Numbered from the stretch's first letter, positions 7,384 through 13,675 are shown. The stretch: 13,675 nucleotides of DNA from AV17 sp046262735 (GCA_046262735.1 JBHEMD010000194.1:1-13675), one strand, 5' to 3'. Translations and numbers: made by a program. The notes: a model not told the origin generated them from the sequence alone.

Positions 7384-7422
7384 AGCCGGCGCTTTTTCAA
7401 CCTCAACTCTAAGAACCGAAGT

Positions 7423-7460
7423 GGCGGTAGCCGAGAGAAACGGCTGCCGCCGTTTTGTTT
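7423..7460 (+). terminator. Rho-independent terminator of the small secreted protein gene
   Basis: The 11-bp stem GGCGGTAGCCG/CGGCTGCCGCC (7423-7433 and 7441-7451, one T-G wobble) has a 7-base loop and is followed by GTTTTGTTT. It lies 40 bases after the stop codon and is the clearest intrinsic terminator in the window. Confidence 0.85.
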
Positions 7461-7641
7461 CGATTGCGCTTGCTAAAAGGGCGCTAAACTTCCGCGCCGG
7501 TGCCGCGGCCACAGACGCCTGGTCCGGCTTTACTGTTTTATCTCGCCAGCCGCAGCTGATCTGCTATCTGCTTCGGCAAATGAGATTGAAGCGGATCGTG
7601 AAGTAGCGACAAATCCCCGCCCGCCGAGTATGCCGCAATGT

Positions 7642-7689
7642 TGTAGGGCAACCTTTCCGCTTCCTGGCAACCGGCGCCGTTGCCCTACA
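7642..7689. repeat. Palindromic repeat element 2 (GTAGGG...CCCTAC)
   Basis: TGTAGGGCAAC (7642-7652) and GTTGCCCTACA (7679-7689) are perfect inverted repeats of 11 bp. An alternative right-hand hairpin GGCAAC/GTTGCC (7666-7671/7679-7684) uses the same right arm. The ends match elements 1 and 3, but the left inner hairpin is absent. The element ends 41 bases before the transporter ATG. Confidence 0.7.
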
Positions 7690-7730
7690 GTTCCCAAAAA
7701 GGTCGGGCGCGCGTCGCCGCACACTTCACC

Positions 7731-9047
7731 ATGAAACATTTCTTCGCTGCCATTGGCAGGCGCGCTGTCGATGTTCGCCCCGACGAAGTTCGCGCGTTGT
7801 GGCTCGGATTCATTTTCTTTTTCGTTGTCCTCGCCGGCTACTATGTGATTCGGCCGATTCGCGATAACATCGGCGCCACCCACTTCGAAAATCTTTGGTG
7901 GATGTTCACCGTTGTCCTCGTCGCGATGATGTTCGCGAACGCGCTCTTCTCCGCCATCGTCTCGCGGATGTCGCGGCGGAGATTTATTCCGATCGCCTAC
8001 CGGTTTTTCATCCTGAACCTGGTTATTTTCTTCGTGCTGATGCAGTACATGCCCCCGGGGAAACAACCGTGGATTGATGGCTGCTTCTTTGTTTGGGTCA
8101 GCGTGTTCAATCTTTTTGCCACCGCTGTCTTCTGGGGATTCATGACCGACCTTTTCACGACTGAGCAGGGCAAGCGACTTTTCGGATTTATTGCTGTCGG
8201 CGGTTCCTTAGGCGGAATTTTCGGGCCAATCATTACCGCATCGCTTGTTCATTCTGTGAGCACCGGCGTTTTGCTGTTGATCTGCGCTGGAATGCTGGAG
8301 ATCGCCGCGCAAAGCGTGCGCTTCTTTCCTGCTGAGTTTCGACGAGACGAACCGAGATCGGACGCTGCCGCCGCCGAGAAACCGATCGGCGGCAAGTTTT
8401 GGGATGGCGTGACGCACATTTGCAAGTCGCCCTACTTGTTTGCGCTTTTCCTGTTCATTCTGGTCTACACGCTCACCTCAACTTGGACTTATTTTCAACA
8501 AGCCGAGCTGACCAAGGCTGGATTCGCCGATAAAGCGGCGCGCACCGCGTTCTTTGCGAAGCTCGACCTCTCGGTCAATACGCTCACGCTTTTCCTGCAA
8601 ATTTTTCTTACCGGTCGACTAATGAAATTCCTGGGTGTCACTGTGACGCTTCTATTCATGCCCGTGCTTAGTCTTTTCGGTTTCGCCGCCATGGGCCTTG
8701 TGCCGATGCTGACCGTACTGGCCGTATTTCAGGTTGCGCGTCGTGCGAGCACGTTCGCCTTCATGCGGCCCGCGCGTGAAGTGTTGTTCACCGTCTTACG
8801 CCGCGAAGACAAATATAAGGCCAAAAGTTTCATCGACACGTTTGGTTATCGGTGCGGCGATCAATTCGGCGCCTGGTCTTATAGCGGCATGCAAGCGCTT
8901 GGTCTTGGGTTGAGCGCGATCAGCTTCATCGCTCTTCCGATTGTCGCCGGCTGGTGCGTTTTGGGGTTTTGGCTCGGCCGGAAACAACGCATGCTTGCGG
9001 AAGCGCGCGCAGACGGGGCCGCAACGCGTCGCGAGAAAGCGCGCTGA
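7731..9047 (+). CDS. NTP/NDP-exchange (Tlc)-like major-facilitator transporter
   Basis: This is a 438-aa polytopic membrane protein starting at the ATG at 7731; an in-frame TTG at 7680 lies inside a repeat element and is rejected. It has about 11-12 hydrophobic helices. The N-terminal segment GYYVIRPIRDNIGA and the block FFVWVSVFNLFATAVFWGFMTDLF, followed by TEQGKRLFGFIAVGGSLGGIFGP, are typical of bacterial proteins annotated as NTP/NDP exchange or MFS transporters, distantly related to the ATP/ADP translocases of intracellular bacteria. The substrate is uncertain: many free-living bacteria carry such homologues without demonstrated nucleotide exchange. It has a short cytoplasmic Arg/Lys-rich tail. 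A TA operon follows 66 bp downstream behind its own candidate promoter. Confidence 0.8.
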   Translation: MKHFFAAIGRRAVDVRPDEVRALWLGFIFFFVVLAGYYVIRPIRDNIGATHFENLWWMFTVVLVAMMFANALFSAIVSRMSRRRFIPIAYRFFILNLVIFFVLMQYMPPGKQPWIDGCFFVWVSVFNLFATAVFWGFMTDLFTTEQGKRLFGFIAVGGSLGGIFGPIITASLVHSVSTGVLLLICAGMLEIAAQSVRFFPAEFRRDEPRSDAAAAEKPIGGKFWDGVTHICKSPYLFALFLFILVYTLTSTWTYFQQAELTKAGFADKAARTAFFAKLDLSVNTLTLFLQIFLTGRLMKFLGVTVTLLFMPVLSLFGFAAMGLVPMLTVLAVFQVARRASTFAFMRPAREVLFTVLRREDKYKAKSFIDTFGYRCGDQFGAWSYSGMQALGLGLSAISFIALPIVAGWCVLGFWLGRKQRMLAEARADGAATRREKAR

Positions 9048-9067
9048 AAGTCCCTCCCGATTTTTCC

Positions 9068-9095
9068 TTGCTCTGCTCATTTGTTACATTAGAAT
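9068..9095 (+). promoter_or_regulatory. Candidate promoter of the toxin-antitoxin operon
   Basis: TTGCTC (9068-9073) and TAGAAT (9090-9095) are separated by 16 bp, a plausible sigma70-type pair with a good -10. Transcription would start near 9102, giving a leader of only about 12 bases before the antitoxin ATG. Antitoxins of this family usually repress their own promoter, but I see no clear operator palindrome. Confidence 0.4.
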
Positions 9096-9113
9096 GTCTC
9101 AAGTGAAACGATC

Positions 9114-9521
9114 ATGGCGACGACAACTCTAAAACGATCGCACCCGATCGCGACGATTCATCAACAGATCGAGCGGATTCATTACGGCTTGAGCTTCCGC
9201 GCAGTGCAGAACTTGCAGAAGGCGCTGGACGTGCCGATGGAGAAGCTGGCCAGGGTGCTGGGAATGTCCCGGGCGACCCTGCATCGTCGCAAAATTCAGG
9301 GGAAGATCGACAAGGAGGAATCGGAAAAGCTGGTCCGTTATCAGCGACTGCTGAGAAAGGCCGGAAATGTCTTCGGCGATGTGGCCGGCGCGCGCGAGTG
9401 GCTGACTCACAAGCAAAGCGGACTCGGCGGCGCGGTGCCGATTGAGTTTGCCAAAACCGAGATTGGCGCGCGCGACGTGGAGAATTTGCTCGGGCGGATC
9501 GAGTACGGCGTCTATTCCTGA
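9114..9521 (+). CDS. Xre/MbcA/ParS-type antitoxin (DUF2384)
   Basis: This 135-aa protein is the antitoxin partner of the RES toxin that follows. Residues about 25-65 form a Xre-like helix-turn-helix (GLSFRAVQNLQKALDVPMEKLARVLGMSRATLHRRK). The C-terminal ~60 residues carry the DUF2384 toxin-binding features: LLRKAGNVFGD, AREWLTHKQSGLGGAVPIEFAKTEIGA and the terminal ENLLGRIEYGVYS. It should neutralise the toxin by direct binding and repress the operon by binding DNA. Its TGA overlaps the toxin ATG by one base (TGATG), the usual antitoxin-first coupling. Both partners look intact. Confidence 0.92.
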   Translation: MATTTLKRSHPIATIHQQIERIHYGLSFRAVQNLQKALDVPMEKLARVLGMSRATLHRRKIQGKIDKEESEKLVRYQRLLRKAGNVFGDVAGAREWLTHKQSGLGGAVPIEFAKTEIGARDVENLLGRIEYGVYS

Positions 9522-9985
9522 TGGCCGAAGCCGTCGGCTGGCGGATCGTTAAGGAGAAACACGCCCAGGCGGCTTTCTCCGGAGAAGGCGCACGCATTTT
9601 TGAGGGCCGATGGAATTCAGCCGGGGTGCGGATGGTTTATTGCAGCGCAAACCTGGCGCTAGCTGCGCTCGAGATTCTTGTCCATACCCAGCCGGTGCGA
9701 CTGCGGGATAAGTTGCGCGCATTTCGCGTCAGCTTCGACGAACGGATAATGGAGATTGTCGAGCTTAAGAAATTGCCGAAAGGCTGGAACGCCCAGCCGC
9801 CAGGTCCATTGTCGAAGCGGATCGGCGACGACTGGATCAAATCGGGGCGCTCAGCAGTGCTCGCCCCCCCCAGCGTCCTTGTTCCATTGGAAAGAAGCTT
9901 TCTGCTCAATCCAAAACATTCGGACTTTGCGAAGATCAAGATCGCCGATGCAGGCGAGTTCGTGCTGGACCCGCGCTTGCGCTAG
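9521..9985 (+). CDS. RES-domain toxin (NAD+-degrading)
   Basis: This 154-aa toxin belongs to the RES family, whose studied members (MbcT and relatives) deplete cellular NAD+ by phosphorolysis or hydrolysis, stopping growth. Visible family residues are Arg30 in GARIFEGRWN, Tyr40 in MVYCS, Glu51 in LALAALEILVH, and Ser118 with the following VPLERSFLLNPKHSDF block. Length is normal for the family. A run of eight C bases (9864-9871) encodes the Ala-Pro-Pro just before Ser118. A one-base slip there would remove the last ~37 residues, including that block. It sits 13 bp before the methyltransferase start. Confidence 0.9.
   Translation: MAEAVGWRIVKEKHAQAAFSGEGARIFEGRWNSAGVRMVYCSANLALAALEILVHTQPVRLRDKLRAFRVSFDERIMEIVELKKLPKGWNAQPPGPLSKRIGDDWIKSGRSAVLAPPSVLVPLERSFLLNPKHSDFAKIKIADAGEFVLDPRLR
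9864..9871 (+). repeat. C8 homopolymer within the RES toxin gene
   Basis: Eight consecutive C bases lie in the reading frame of the toxin at codons 115-117. Such tracts are prone to replication slippage, so this is a candidate site for on/off variation or for inactivating mutations under toxin selection. The frame is intact in this sequence. Confidence 0.7.
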
Positions 9986-9998
9986 AATCTGAGCCATT

Positions 9999-10757
9999 GT
10001 GGCGATCAAATACGACTGGAGCCAGGCGGGAGAGGAATGGTCGGAGCCGTGGGGCAGTTCGGCCGCGCAATGGCATGGCGCAATTCTCCCGCGAATTCGC
10101 GATTGTTTGCCGACAGAGACGGTTCTTGAAATCGCGTCTGGGTTCGGGCGCTGGACGCACTGCCTTAAAGACCACTGCGAGAATCTTTGGGCGATTGATC
10201 GCGTCGAGGCGTGCGTCGAAGCGTGTCGCGAGCGCTTCGCGGCCGATCCGCATGTCCACTGCCATCTCAACGATGGCCGGTCATTGTCGATCTTGCCCGA
10301 CGCGTCAGTCGATTTCGTGTTTAGCTTCGATTCATTCGTGCATTGGGGCCGCGACGTAGTGGATGGTTATCTTGCCGAATTAGCAACGAAACTAAAACTC
10401 GGCGCCAAAGGTTTTATTCATCATTCGAATTTTGGCGAATACGACGGTTCGTTTCGCGAGCGGCTACCGGAGTTTATCGCAAAGCCGATGATCAAAATGC
10501 GAATCCTCGATTGGCGCCAACATCGGAACCCGGAGATGAGCGCCGCGTTATTTCGCGAGTTGTGCGCGCAACACGGCCTTCATTGCTTGACTCAGGAGCT
10601 GGTGAACTGGCGTGGCCGCCGCTTGATTGATTGTTTGTCTCTCTTTGTGCGCAGCGATTTTTCTCAACAACAGCCGACGCGCGTGATCCGAAATCCAAAC
10701 TTCATGCGCGAAGCCGCTCGCATCCGCGCCAAAGAGAAGCTCGCTCGCGACAAGTAA
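9999..10757 (+). CDS. Class I SAM-dependent methyltransferase
   Basis: This 252-aa protein starts at a GTG (9999), 13 bp after the toxin stop; no in-frame ATG is close enough to give the N-terminal WSEPWGSSAAQWHGAILPRI block. Motif I is VLEIASGFGRW (42-52), with Asp67 in WAIDRVEAC as the likely ribose-binding acid, HLNDGRSL (89-96) as motif II, and FSFDSFVHWGRDVV (108-121) as motif IV. It resembles methyltransferases in polysaccharide or natural-product clusters that modify small molecules or sugars. The substrate cannot be given. Short spacing both upstream and downstream (18 bp to the sulfatase) favours co-transcription. Confidence 0.85.
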   Translation: MAIKYDWSQAGEEWSEPWGSSAAQWHGAILPRIRDCLPTETVLEIASGFGRWTHCLKDHCENLWAIDRVEACVEACRERFAADPHVHCHLNDGRSLSILPDASVDFVFSFDSFVHWGRDVVDGYLAELATKLKLGAKGFIHHSNFGEYDGSFRERLPEFIAKPMIKMRILDWRQHRNPEMSAALFRELCAQHGLHCLTQELVNWRGRRLIDCLSLFVRSDFSQQQPTRVIRNPNFMREAARIRAKEKLARDK

Positions 10758-10775
10758 CGCGCCGTATCTTCCGGT

Positions 10776-12182
10776 ATGGCGCGCAAACCGAATCTGATCA
10801 TTTTTCTGCCGGACCAGCAGCGCGCCGACACGATTGGGAATCCGAAAGTTTACTCGCCGAATCTCAACAAGCTCGCGTCTGAATCGGTCGTGTTTGAGCG
10901 CGCGTATGTGACGCACCCGGTTTGCACGCCTTCGCGCTCGTCCTTAATGAGCGGTCTTTGGCCGCACACCAACGGCTGCACGAAAAACAGCGTGCCGCTT
11001 CCAGAGCAGTTTCGGGTTTTGCCGCAATTGCTCGACGACAGCGATTATCGCACGGCTTACATGGGTAAGTGGCACCTCGGCGCGGAAGGATTTCCGCAAC
11101 GCGGGTTTCAGAAATGGATCTCGACCGAAATCGTCGGGCCCTACACTGAGTTTCTCATCGCGAATGGCCAGACGCCGGATAAAAAAGGCGGCGGTTTTTC
11201 CGAGATGGCGGTAAGCCGTTTACCGCTTGAGCTGTCGAAGCCGAAGTTTCTCGAAACGCACGCGTGCGAGTTCATTCGAAAGCATCGGGCCGATCCATTT
11301 CTGCTCATCGTCGGGTTTGTCGAACCGCACTCGCCTTACAATGGTCCGCTCAATAACAGGCATCCGCTGAGCGAAATCGAGCTCGATGCGACGGCGACTG
11401 AGCCGCTGAGTGAGAACACGCCGCTTCGCTACCGCTTAATGCGGGAATGGCAGCAGTCGGAGGCGGCGTTAGATCGACAACGTCATGGGATGCAATACTT
11501 CTTCGCGATCACGCCTGAGGGATACCGAAGCATCCGGCAACGATATCTTGGACTGATCACGATGGTCGACCGGAGCATTGCCAGACTTCTCGCCTGCCTC
11601 GAAGACGAGGGTGTGGCCGAAGACACGGTGGTCGTTCACACGAGCGATCATGGCGACATGCTCGGTGCGCACCAGCTCTTCGGGAAGGAAGTGATGTTCG
11701 AAGAAGCGGTGCGCGTGCCGTGGCTGATTCACATGCCTGGACAAAGGCGAAGCCAAGTCATTCGCCAAGCGGTGAGCCACATCGATTTCGTCCCGACGCT
11801 GCTCGATCTGTTAGGCAAATCCAAAGCATACGATTTGCCGGGCAAAAGTCTGTTGCCGCTGGTGCGCGGCGAAGCGGTTGCTCCGGAAAATGTTTTCATC
11901 GAGTGGGCTCCGAACCGCATCAAAATCAAAAAACATTCGCGCCTGGCCTGGCCTTGGACCGCCAAACGCGCCATGAACGAATCGACGCGCACAATCGTTT
12001 CACCCGAGGGCTGGAAATTTTGTCTGCGCGACAAGGATTTGAACGAGCTTTACAATTTGAATGACGACGCGTGCGAGCGACGGAGTTTGTACGGGCGAGG
12101 GGAATGCGCCGCGATCAGCGCGCGTTTAACGGATGAGATTTACGGCTGGCAGGCATCGGTAGATGATTCGCTTAAAGTCTGA
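10776..12182 (+). CDS. Formylglycine-dependent sulfatase (type I, choline-sulfatase-like)
   Basis: This 468-aa enzyme hydrolyses sulfate esters. The active-site cysteine Cys50 is in CTPSRSSLMSG, the CxPxR signature for conversion to formylglycine. Further conserved positions are Asp13-Gln14 in LPDQQRADT, the YMGKWHLG block (Lys98, His100), His185 in EPHSPYNG, Asp291/His292 in HTSDHGDMLGAHQLF and Lys304 in FGKEVMFEEAVRVP. There is no signal peptide, so it should act in the cytoplasm or be exported by an unusual route; the formylglycine-generating enzyme is not in the window. A likely substrate is an organic sulfate or a sulfated sugar. It is the last gene of the possible operon beginning at 9114 and converges with the sulfotransferases. 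Confidence 0.9.
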   Translation: MARKPNLIIFLPDQQRADTIGNPKVYSPNLNKLASESVVFERAYVTHPVCTPSRSSLMSGLWPHTNGCTKNSVPLPEQFRVLPQLLDDSDYRTAYMGKWHLGAEGFPQRGFQKWISTEIVGPYTEFLIANGQTPDKKGGGFSEMAVSRLPLELSKPKFLETHACEFIRKHRADPFLLIVGFVEPHSPYNGPLNNRHPLSEIELDATATEPLSENTPLRYRLMREWQQSEAALDRQRHGMQYFFAITPEGYRSIRQRYLGLITMVDRSIARLLACLEDEGVAEDTVVVHTSDHGDMLGAHQLFGKEVMFEEAVRVPWLIHMPGQRRSQVIRQAVSHIDFVPTLLDLLGKSKAYDLPGKSLLPLVRGEAVAPENVFIEWAPNRIKIKKHSRLAWPWTAKRAMNESTRTIVSPEGWKFCLRDKDLNELYNLNDDACERRSLYGRGECAAISARLTDEIYGWQASVDDSLKV

Positions 12183-12199
12183 CAACACAAAAACGTGGT

Positions 12200-12312
12200 G
12201 TCATCCCGAACGGAGTGAGGGACCTCACATTCGCTCGTAGATCACCCAACTTAGCTCGTGTGCTCAACGACATTGTGTGAGGTCCCGCGCCGTCTGCGCG
12301 ACTCGGGATGAC
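12200..12312. repeat. Inverted-repeat element of about 113 bp (MITE-like)
   Basis: The arm GTCATCCCGA (12200-12209) is answered by TCGGGATGAC (12303-12312). Inside, GGGACCTCACA (12219-12229) is answered by TGTGAGGTCCC (12276-12286). The two half-arms differ only in the spacer between the paired blocks (9 versus 16 bases). There is no protein-coding content. It lies between the converging sulfatase and sulfotransferase genes and may be a non-autonomous mobile element that also acts as a two-way transcription stop. Confidence 0.75.
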
Positions 12313-12340
12313 GGCGCACAGGGTGTTTGTCGATTATGAA

Positions 12341-12390
12341 GTAGGGTCGGCGCGCTGCGCCGACCGGACGCCGCAGCGCGGCGTCCCTAC
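12341..12390. repeat. Palindromic repeat element 3 (GTAGGG...CCCTAC, two hairpins)
   Basis: GTAGGG (12341-12346) and CCCTAC (12385-12390) bound two perfect tandem hairpins: GTCGGCGC/GCGCCGAC (12346-12353/12357-12364) and GGACGCCGC/GCGGCGTCC (12366-12374/12378-12386), each with a 3-base loop. The layout is the same as element 1. It ends 3 bases after-stop of the minus-strand sulfotransferase, so it may also terminate that transcript. Confidence 0.8.
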
Positions 12391-12393
12391 CAG

Positions 12394-13041
12394 TCAGGAT
12401 CCGAATTCGTAGCCGAAGTGCTCGATGTCGACGCGGAATTTTTGGGCGATGAGGTCGCGGGTGCGGGCGTTGTAGTATTCAGTGTAATGGCGCGGGCGGG
12501 GGTTTTCGCGGGCGTGGGGCAGAGTTTTTTCGGTGATGCCGAGTCTGTCGGCGACAGAGGCCCAATCTTGATCGAGGCGTTCGAAGCAGCCGATGAAATC
12601 GGCGAGGATGTTGCCACTGCTATCGACGAACCAGTCGAGCTGGTAACGGTGCGGCGAGGAATGGATGCAGGTGGCGCTGCTAAATTGGATCCAATCGACG
12701 AACTCCTCGAACGACATTTTGTCCTTCATCTGGACCGGCTCGGTTCGCTCGTAGAGCGACACGACGCGGTCCCACGGGTTACGTACGAAGCCGAATTTAA
12801 AATAGCTTTCGAATTGGCGGCGGCCGATGTCGATCTTGCGCTGCTGCGGGAGCAGCTGGTAAAGCGCACCGCGGATCCGGTTCGTTCTCCCGCCGAATTG
12901 CGTCCAGGAATTTTCCATCAGGGTCTTGATCTCCACGAGGTTGAGATGGGGAATGTATGCTTTGCCGAGAATGGCGCGGATGCTGGTCGAGCCGGTCTTG
13001 GGGACCTCAACAAAGATGCATTTGTGTTTGTGCGAAATCAT
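12394..13041 (-). CDS. Sulfotransferase family 2-type protein (PAPS-dependent)
   Basis: This 215-aa protein transfers a sulfo group from PAPS to a hydroxyl or amine, most likely on a carbohydrate. The 5'-phosphosulfate loop is VPKTGSTSIRAIL (13-25). The 3'-phosphate motif is FGFVRNPWDRVVSLY (about 84-98, with Arg87 and Ser95). The C-terminal half has family features ILADFIGCFERLDQDW, HYTEYYN and IEHFGYEF. There is no signal peptide or membrane helix, so it is probably cytosolic. Its ATG overlaps the stop of the preceding gene by four bases (ATGA), giving a translationally coupled pair. Confidence 0.88.
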   Translation of the reverse strand: MISHKHKCIFVEVPKTGSTSIRAILGKAYIPHLNLVEIKTLMENSWTQFGGRTNRIRGALYQLLPQQRKIDIGRRQFESYFKFGFVRNPWDRVVSLYERTEPVQMKDKMSFEEFVDWIQFSSATCIHSSPHRYQLDWFVDSSGNILADFIGCFERLDQDWASVADRLGITEKTLPHARENPRPRHYTEYYNARTRDLIAQKFRVDIEHFGYEFGS

Positions 13042-13675
13042 CGCACCGCAAATGCTTCGTCCGATTGGAAACGGTAACCGTGCAGCTCGATCTCTCGGGC
13101 GAAGACCTGCTCGATCGTGCGGCGTTGCTCTTCGTTAAACACGAGCTGATAAGGCGTGCGATCTATACGGTATTCCGACTTCGCATTCACGCCGAGCGAG
13201 CCATCGAAGGGAATGCCGAGCTGGGAAAAAACTTCGCCGAGCTCCGCACTCAGCTTCTCATAACGCAACACCCGGTCGACAATGACCCTTTGGCCGGTGT
13301 GGTCGGTATAGCGTGGAAAATTAAGCGGGAACTTACCGGCGTTGAAGTACTGGTCGAGTGAAAGTGATCCGGCGCGCTGGGCATTCATGTGGTAATGGGA
13401 AAGGACTTTGTTCCACGGGTTGCGCTCGACACAGAACTTGAAGTAGTTCCGCCAGATGTTCGCCGCGATTCGCTTTTGCGCCAGCAATGCCGGCATGTGA
13501 TTGTAAAACTTTCGGCGCTGAATGAGATCGCTCCCGGTTGCGCGCGGCCGGTTCGCGCCGGCCAGGATCTCGGGCAAGGCATTGAAAAAACCGCGGTAGT
13601 TGCGCGCCTCGTGACCGGCGACCGGAGGTTCGATCGGCGTGAGCACATCATCGGCACCGCAGTGTTGGGAGAGAA
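13038..13675 (-). CDS. Second sulfotransferase-family protein, 5' partial
   Basis: This gene is cut by the right edge: the frame stays open to the window end, reading residues such as LSQHCGADDVLTP before a GTG at 13646, which is therefore not the likely start. Family features are ARNYRGFF, YFKFCVERNPWNKVLSHYH (the 3'-phosphate motif, with conserved Arg and Ser), and the C-terminal DRVLRYEKLSAELGEVFSQLGIPF and REIELHGYRFQSD. The 5'-PAPS loop is off-window. It is related to, but clearly diverged from, its downstream partner, so the two may act on different acceptors. The stop overlaps the partner's start by four bases. Confidence 0.8.
   Translation of the reverse strand, partial: LSQHCGADDVLTPIEPPVAGHEARNYRGFFNALPEILAGANRPRATGSDLIQRRKFYNHMPALLAQKRIAANIWRNYFKFCVERNPWNKVLSHYHMNAQRAGSLSLDQYFNAGKFPLNFPRYTDHTGQRVIVDRVLRYEKLSAELGEVFSQLGIPFDGSLGVNAKSEYRIDRTPYQLVFNEEQRRTIEQVFAREIELHGYRFQSDEAFAVR

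Larger units (their letters stand above)
7384..7730. other. Intergenic region of 347 bp with terminator and palindrome
   Basis: This spacer holds an intrinsic terminator (7423-7460) and a palindromic element (7642-7689). I see no believable gene in the rest (7461-7641): the frames open there lack a ribosome-binding site and resemble no known protein. The transporter promoter is presumably here but is not recognisable. Confidence 0.6.

Noticed and set aside
7421..7606. Small open frame downstream of the secreted protein gene
   Set aside because: It begins inside the terminator stem, has no ribosome-binding site and no recognisable features.
3228..12840. Frequent TGTCGATCTTG-like and GATCG words on both strands
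   Set aside because: They fall within unrelated coding regions and look like codon and base-composition bias; I could not compute enrichment.
12418..13077. Long plus-strand open frame opposite the sulfotransferase
   Set aside because: It is the antisense shadow of a clear sulfotransferase gene; its translation shows no recognisable domain and is compositionally skewed to Val, Asp and Glu.
1..13675. CRISPR array, tRNA, rRNA, integrase or transposase
   Set aside because: No regularly spaced direct repeats, cloverleaf-like segments or recombinase motifs were seen on either strand.

Overview
This is a GC-rich bacterial chromosomal segment carrying about fifteen genes. The proteins I recognise (a rubredoxin-like MBL-fold hydrolase, an exported GIN-domain lipoprotein, an NTP/NDP-exchange-type transporter, sulfatase and sulfotransferases) and the abundant small palindromic intergenic repeats would suit a soil Verrucomicrobiota or Acidobacteriota-type genome. 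I lean to Verrucomicrobiota, but no rRNA or marker gene is present and this assignment is inference. There are no phage structural genes, transposases, CRISPR arrays, tRNAs or rRNAs that I can see.

Left part (1-5100). The window opens inside a Sir2-type NAD-dependent deacylase, followed by a group II PLP-dependent amino-acid decarboxylase that overlaps a small membrane protein by four bases. Three minus-strand genes face them: an exported 337-aa protein of unknown function, a GIN-domain (DUF2807) lipoprotein, and an MBL-fold hydrolase with an N-terminal zinc-ribbon. The last of these overlaps the small membrane gene tail to tail by 25 bp.

Middle part (5099-9047). A secreted phosphodiesterase/alkaline-phosphatase-superfamily enzyme is read divergently from the exported 337-aa protein. 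After it come a small secreted, highly charged protein with a strong terminator, then a polytopic transporter resembling NTP/NDP (ATP/ADP) translocases.

Right part (9068-13675). A type II toxin-antitoxin pair of the Xre/DUF2384-RES class is followed at 13-18 bp spacing by a SAM-dependent methyltransferase and a cytoplasmic-looking sulfatase, so the four genes may be one transcript. Two PAPS-dependent-type sulfotransferase genes, overlapping by ATGA, run toward the sulfatase from the right edge. The second is cut by the window end. The layout puts sulfate-ester removal and sulfate-ester addition side by side.

Non-coding content is unusually structured. Three spacers carry palindromic elements bounded by GTAGGG and CCCTAC. 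Two of them share a tandem double-hairpin design, and one supplies the stop codon of the Sir2 gene. A separate inverted-repeat element of about 113 bp (arms starting GTCATCCCGA) lies between the converging sulfatase and sulfotransferase genes. These repeats, the possible TA-methyltransferase-sulfatase operon and the C8 tract inside the toxin gene are the points most worth follow-up. I do not see a clearly new multi-gene system that I could name with confidence.
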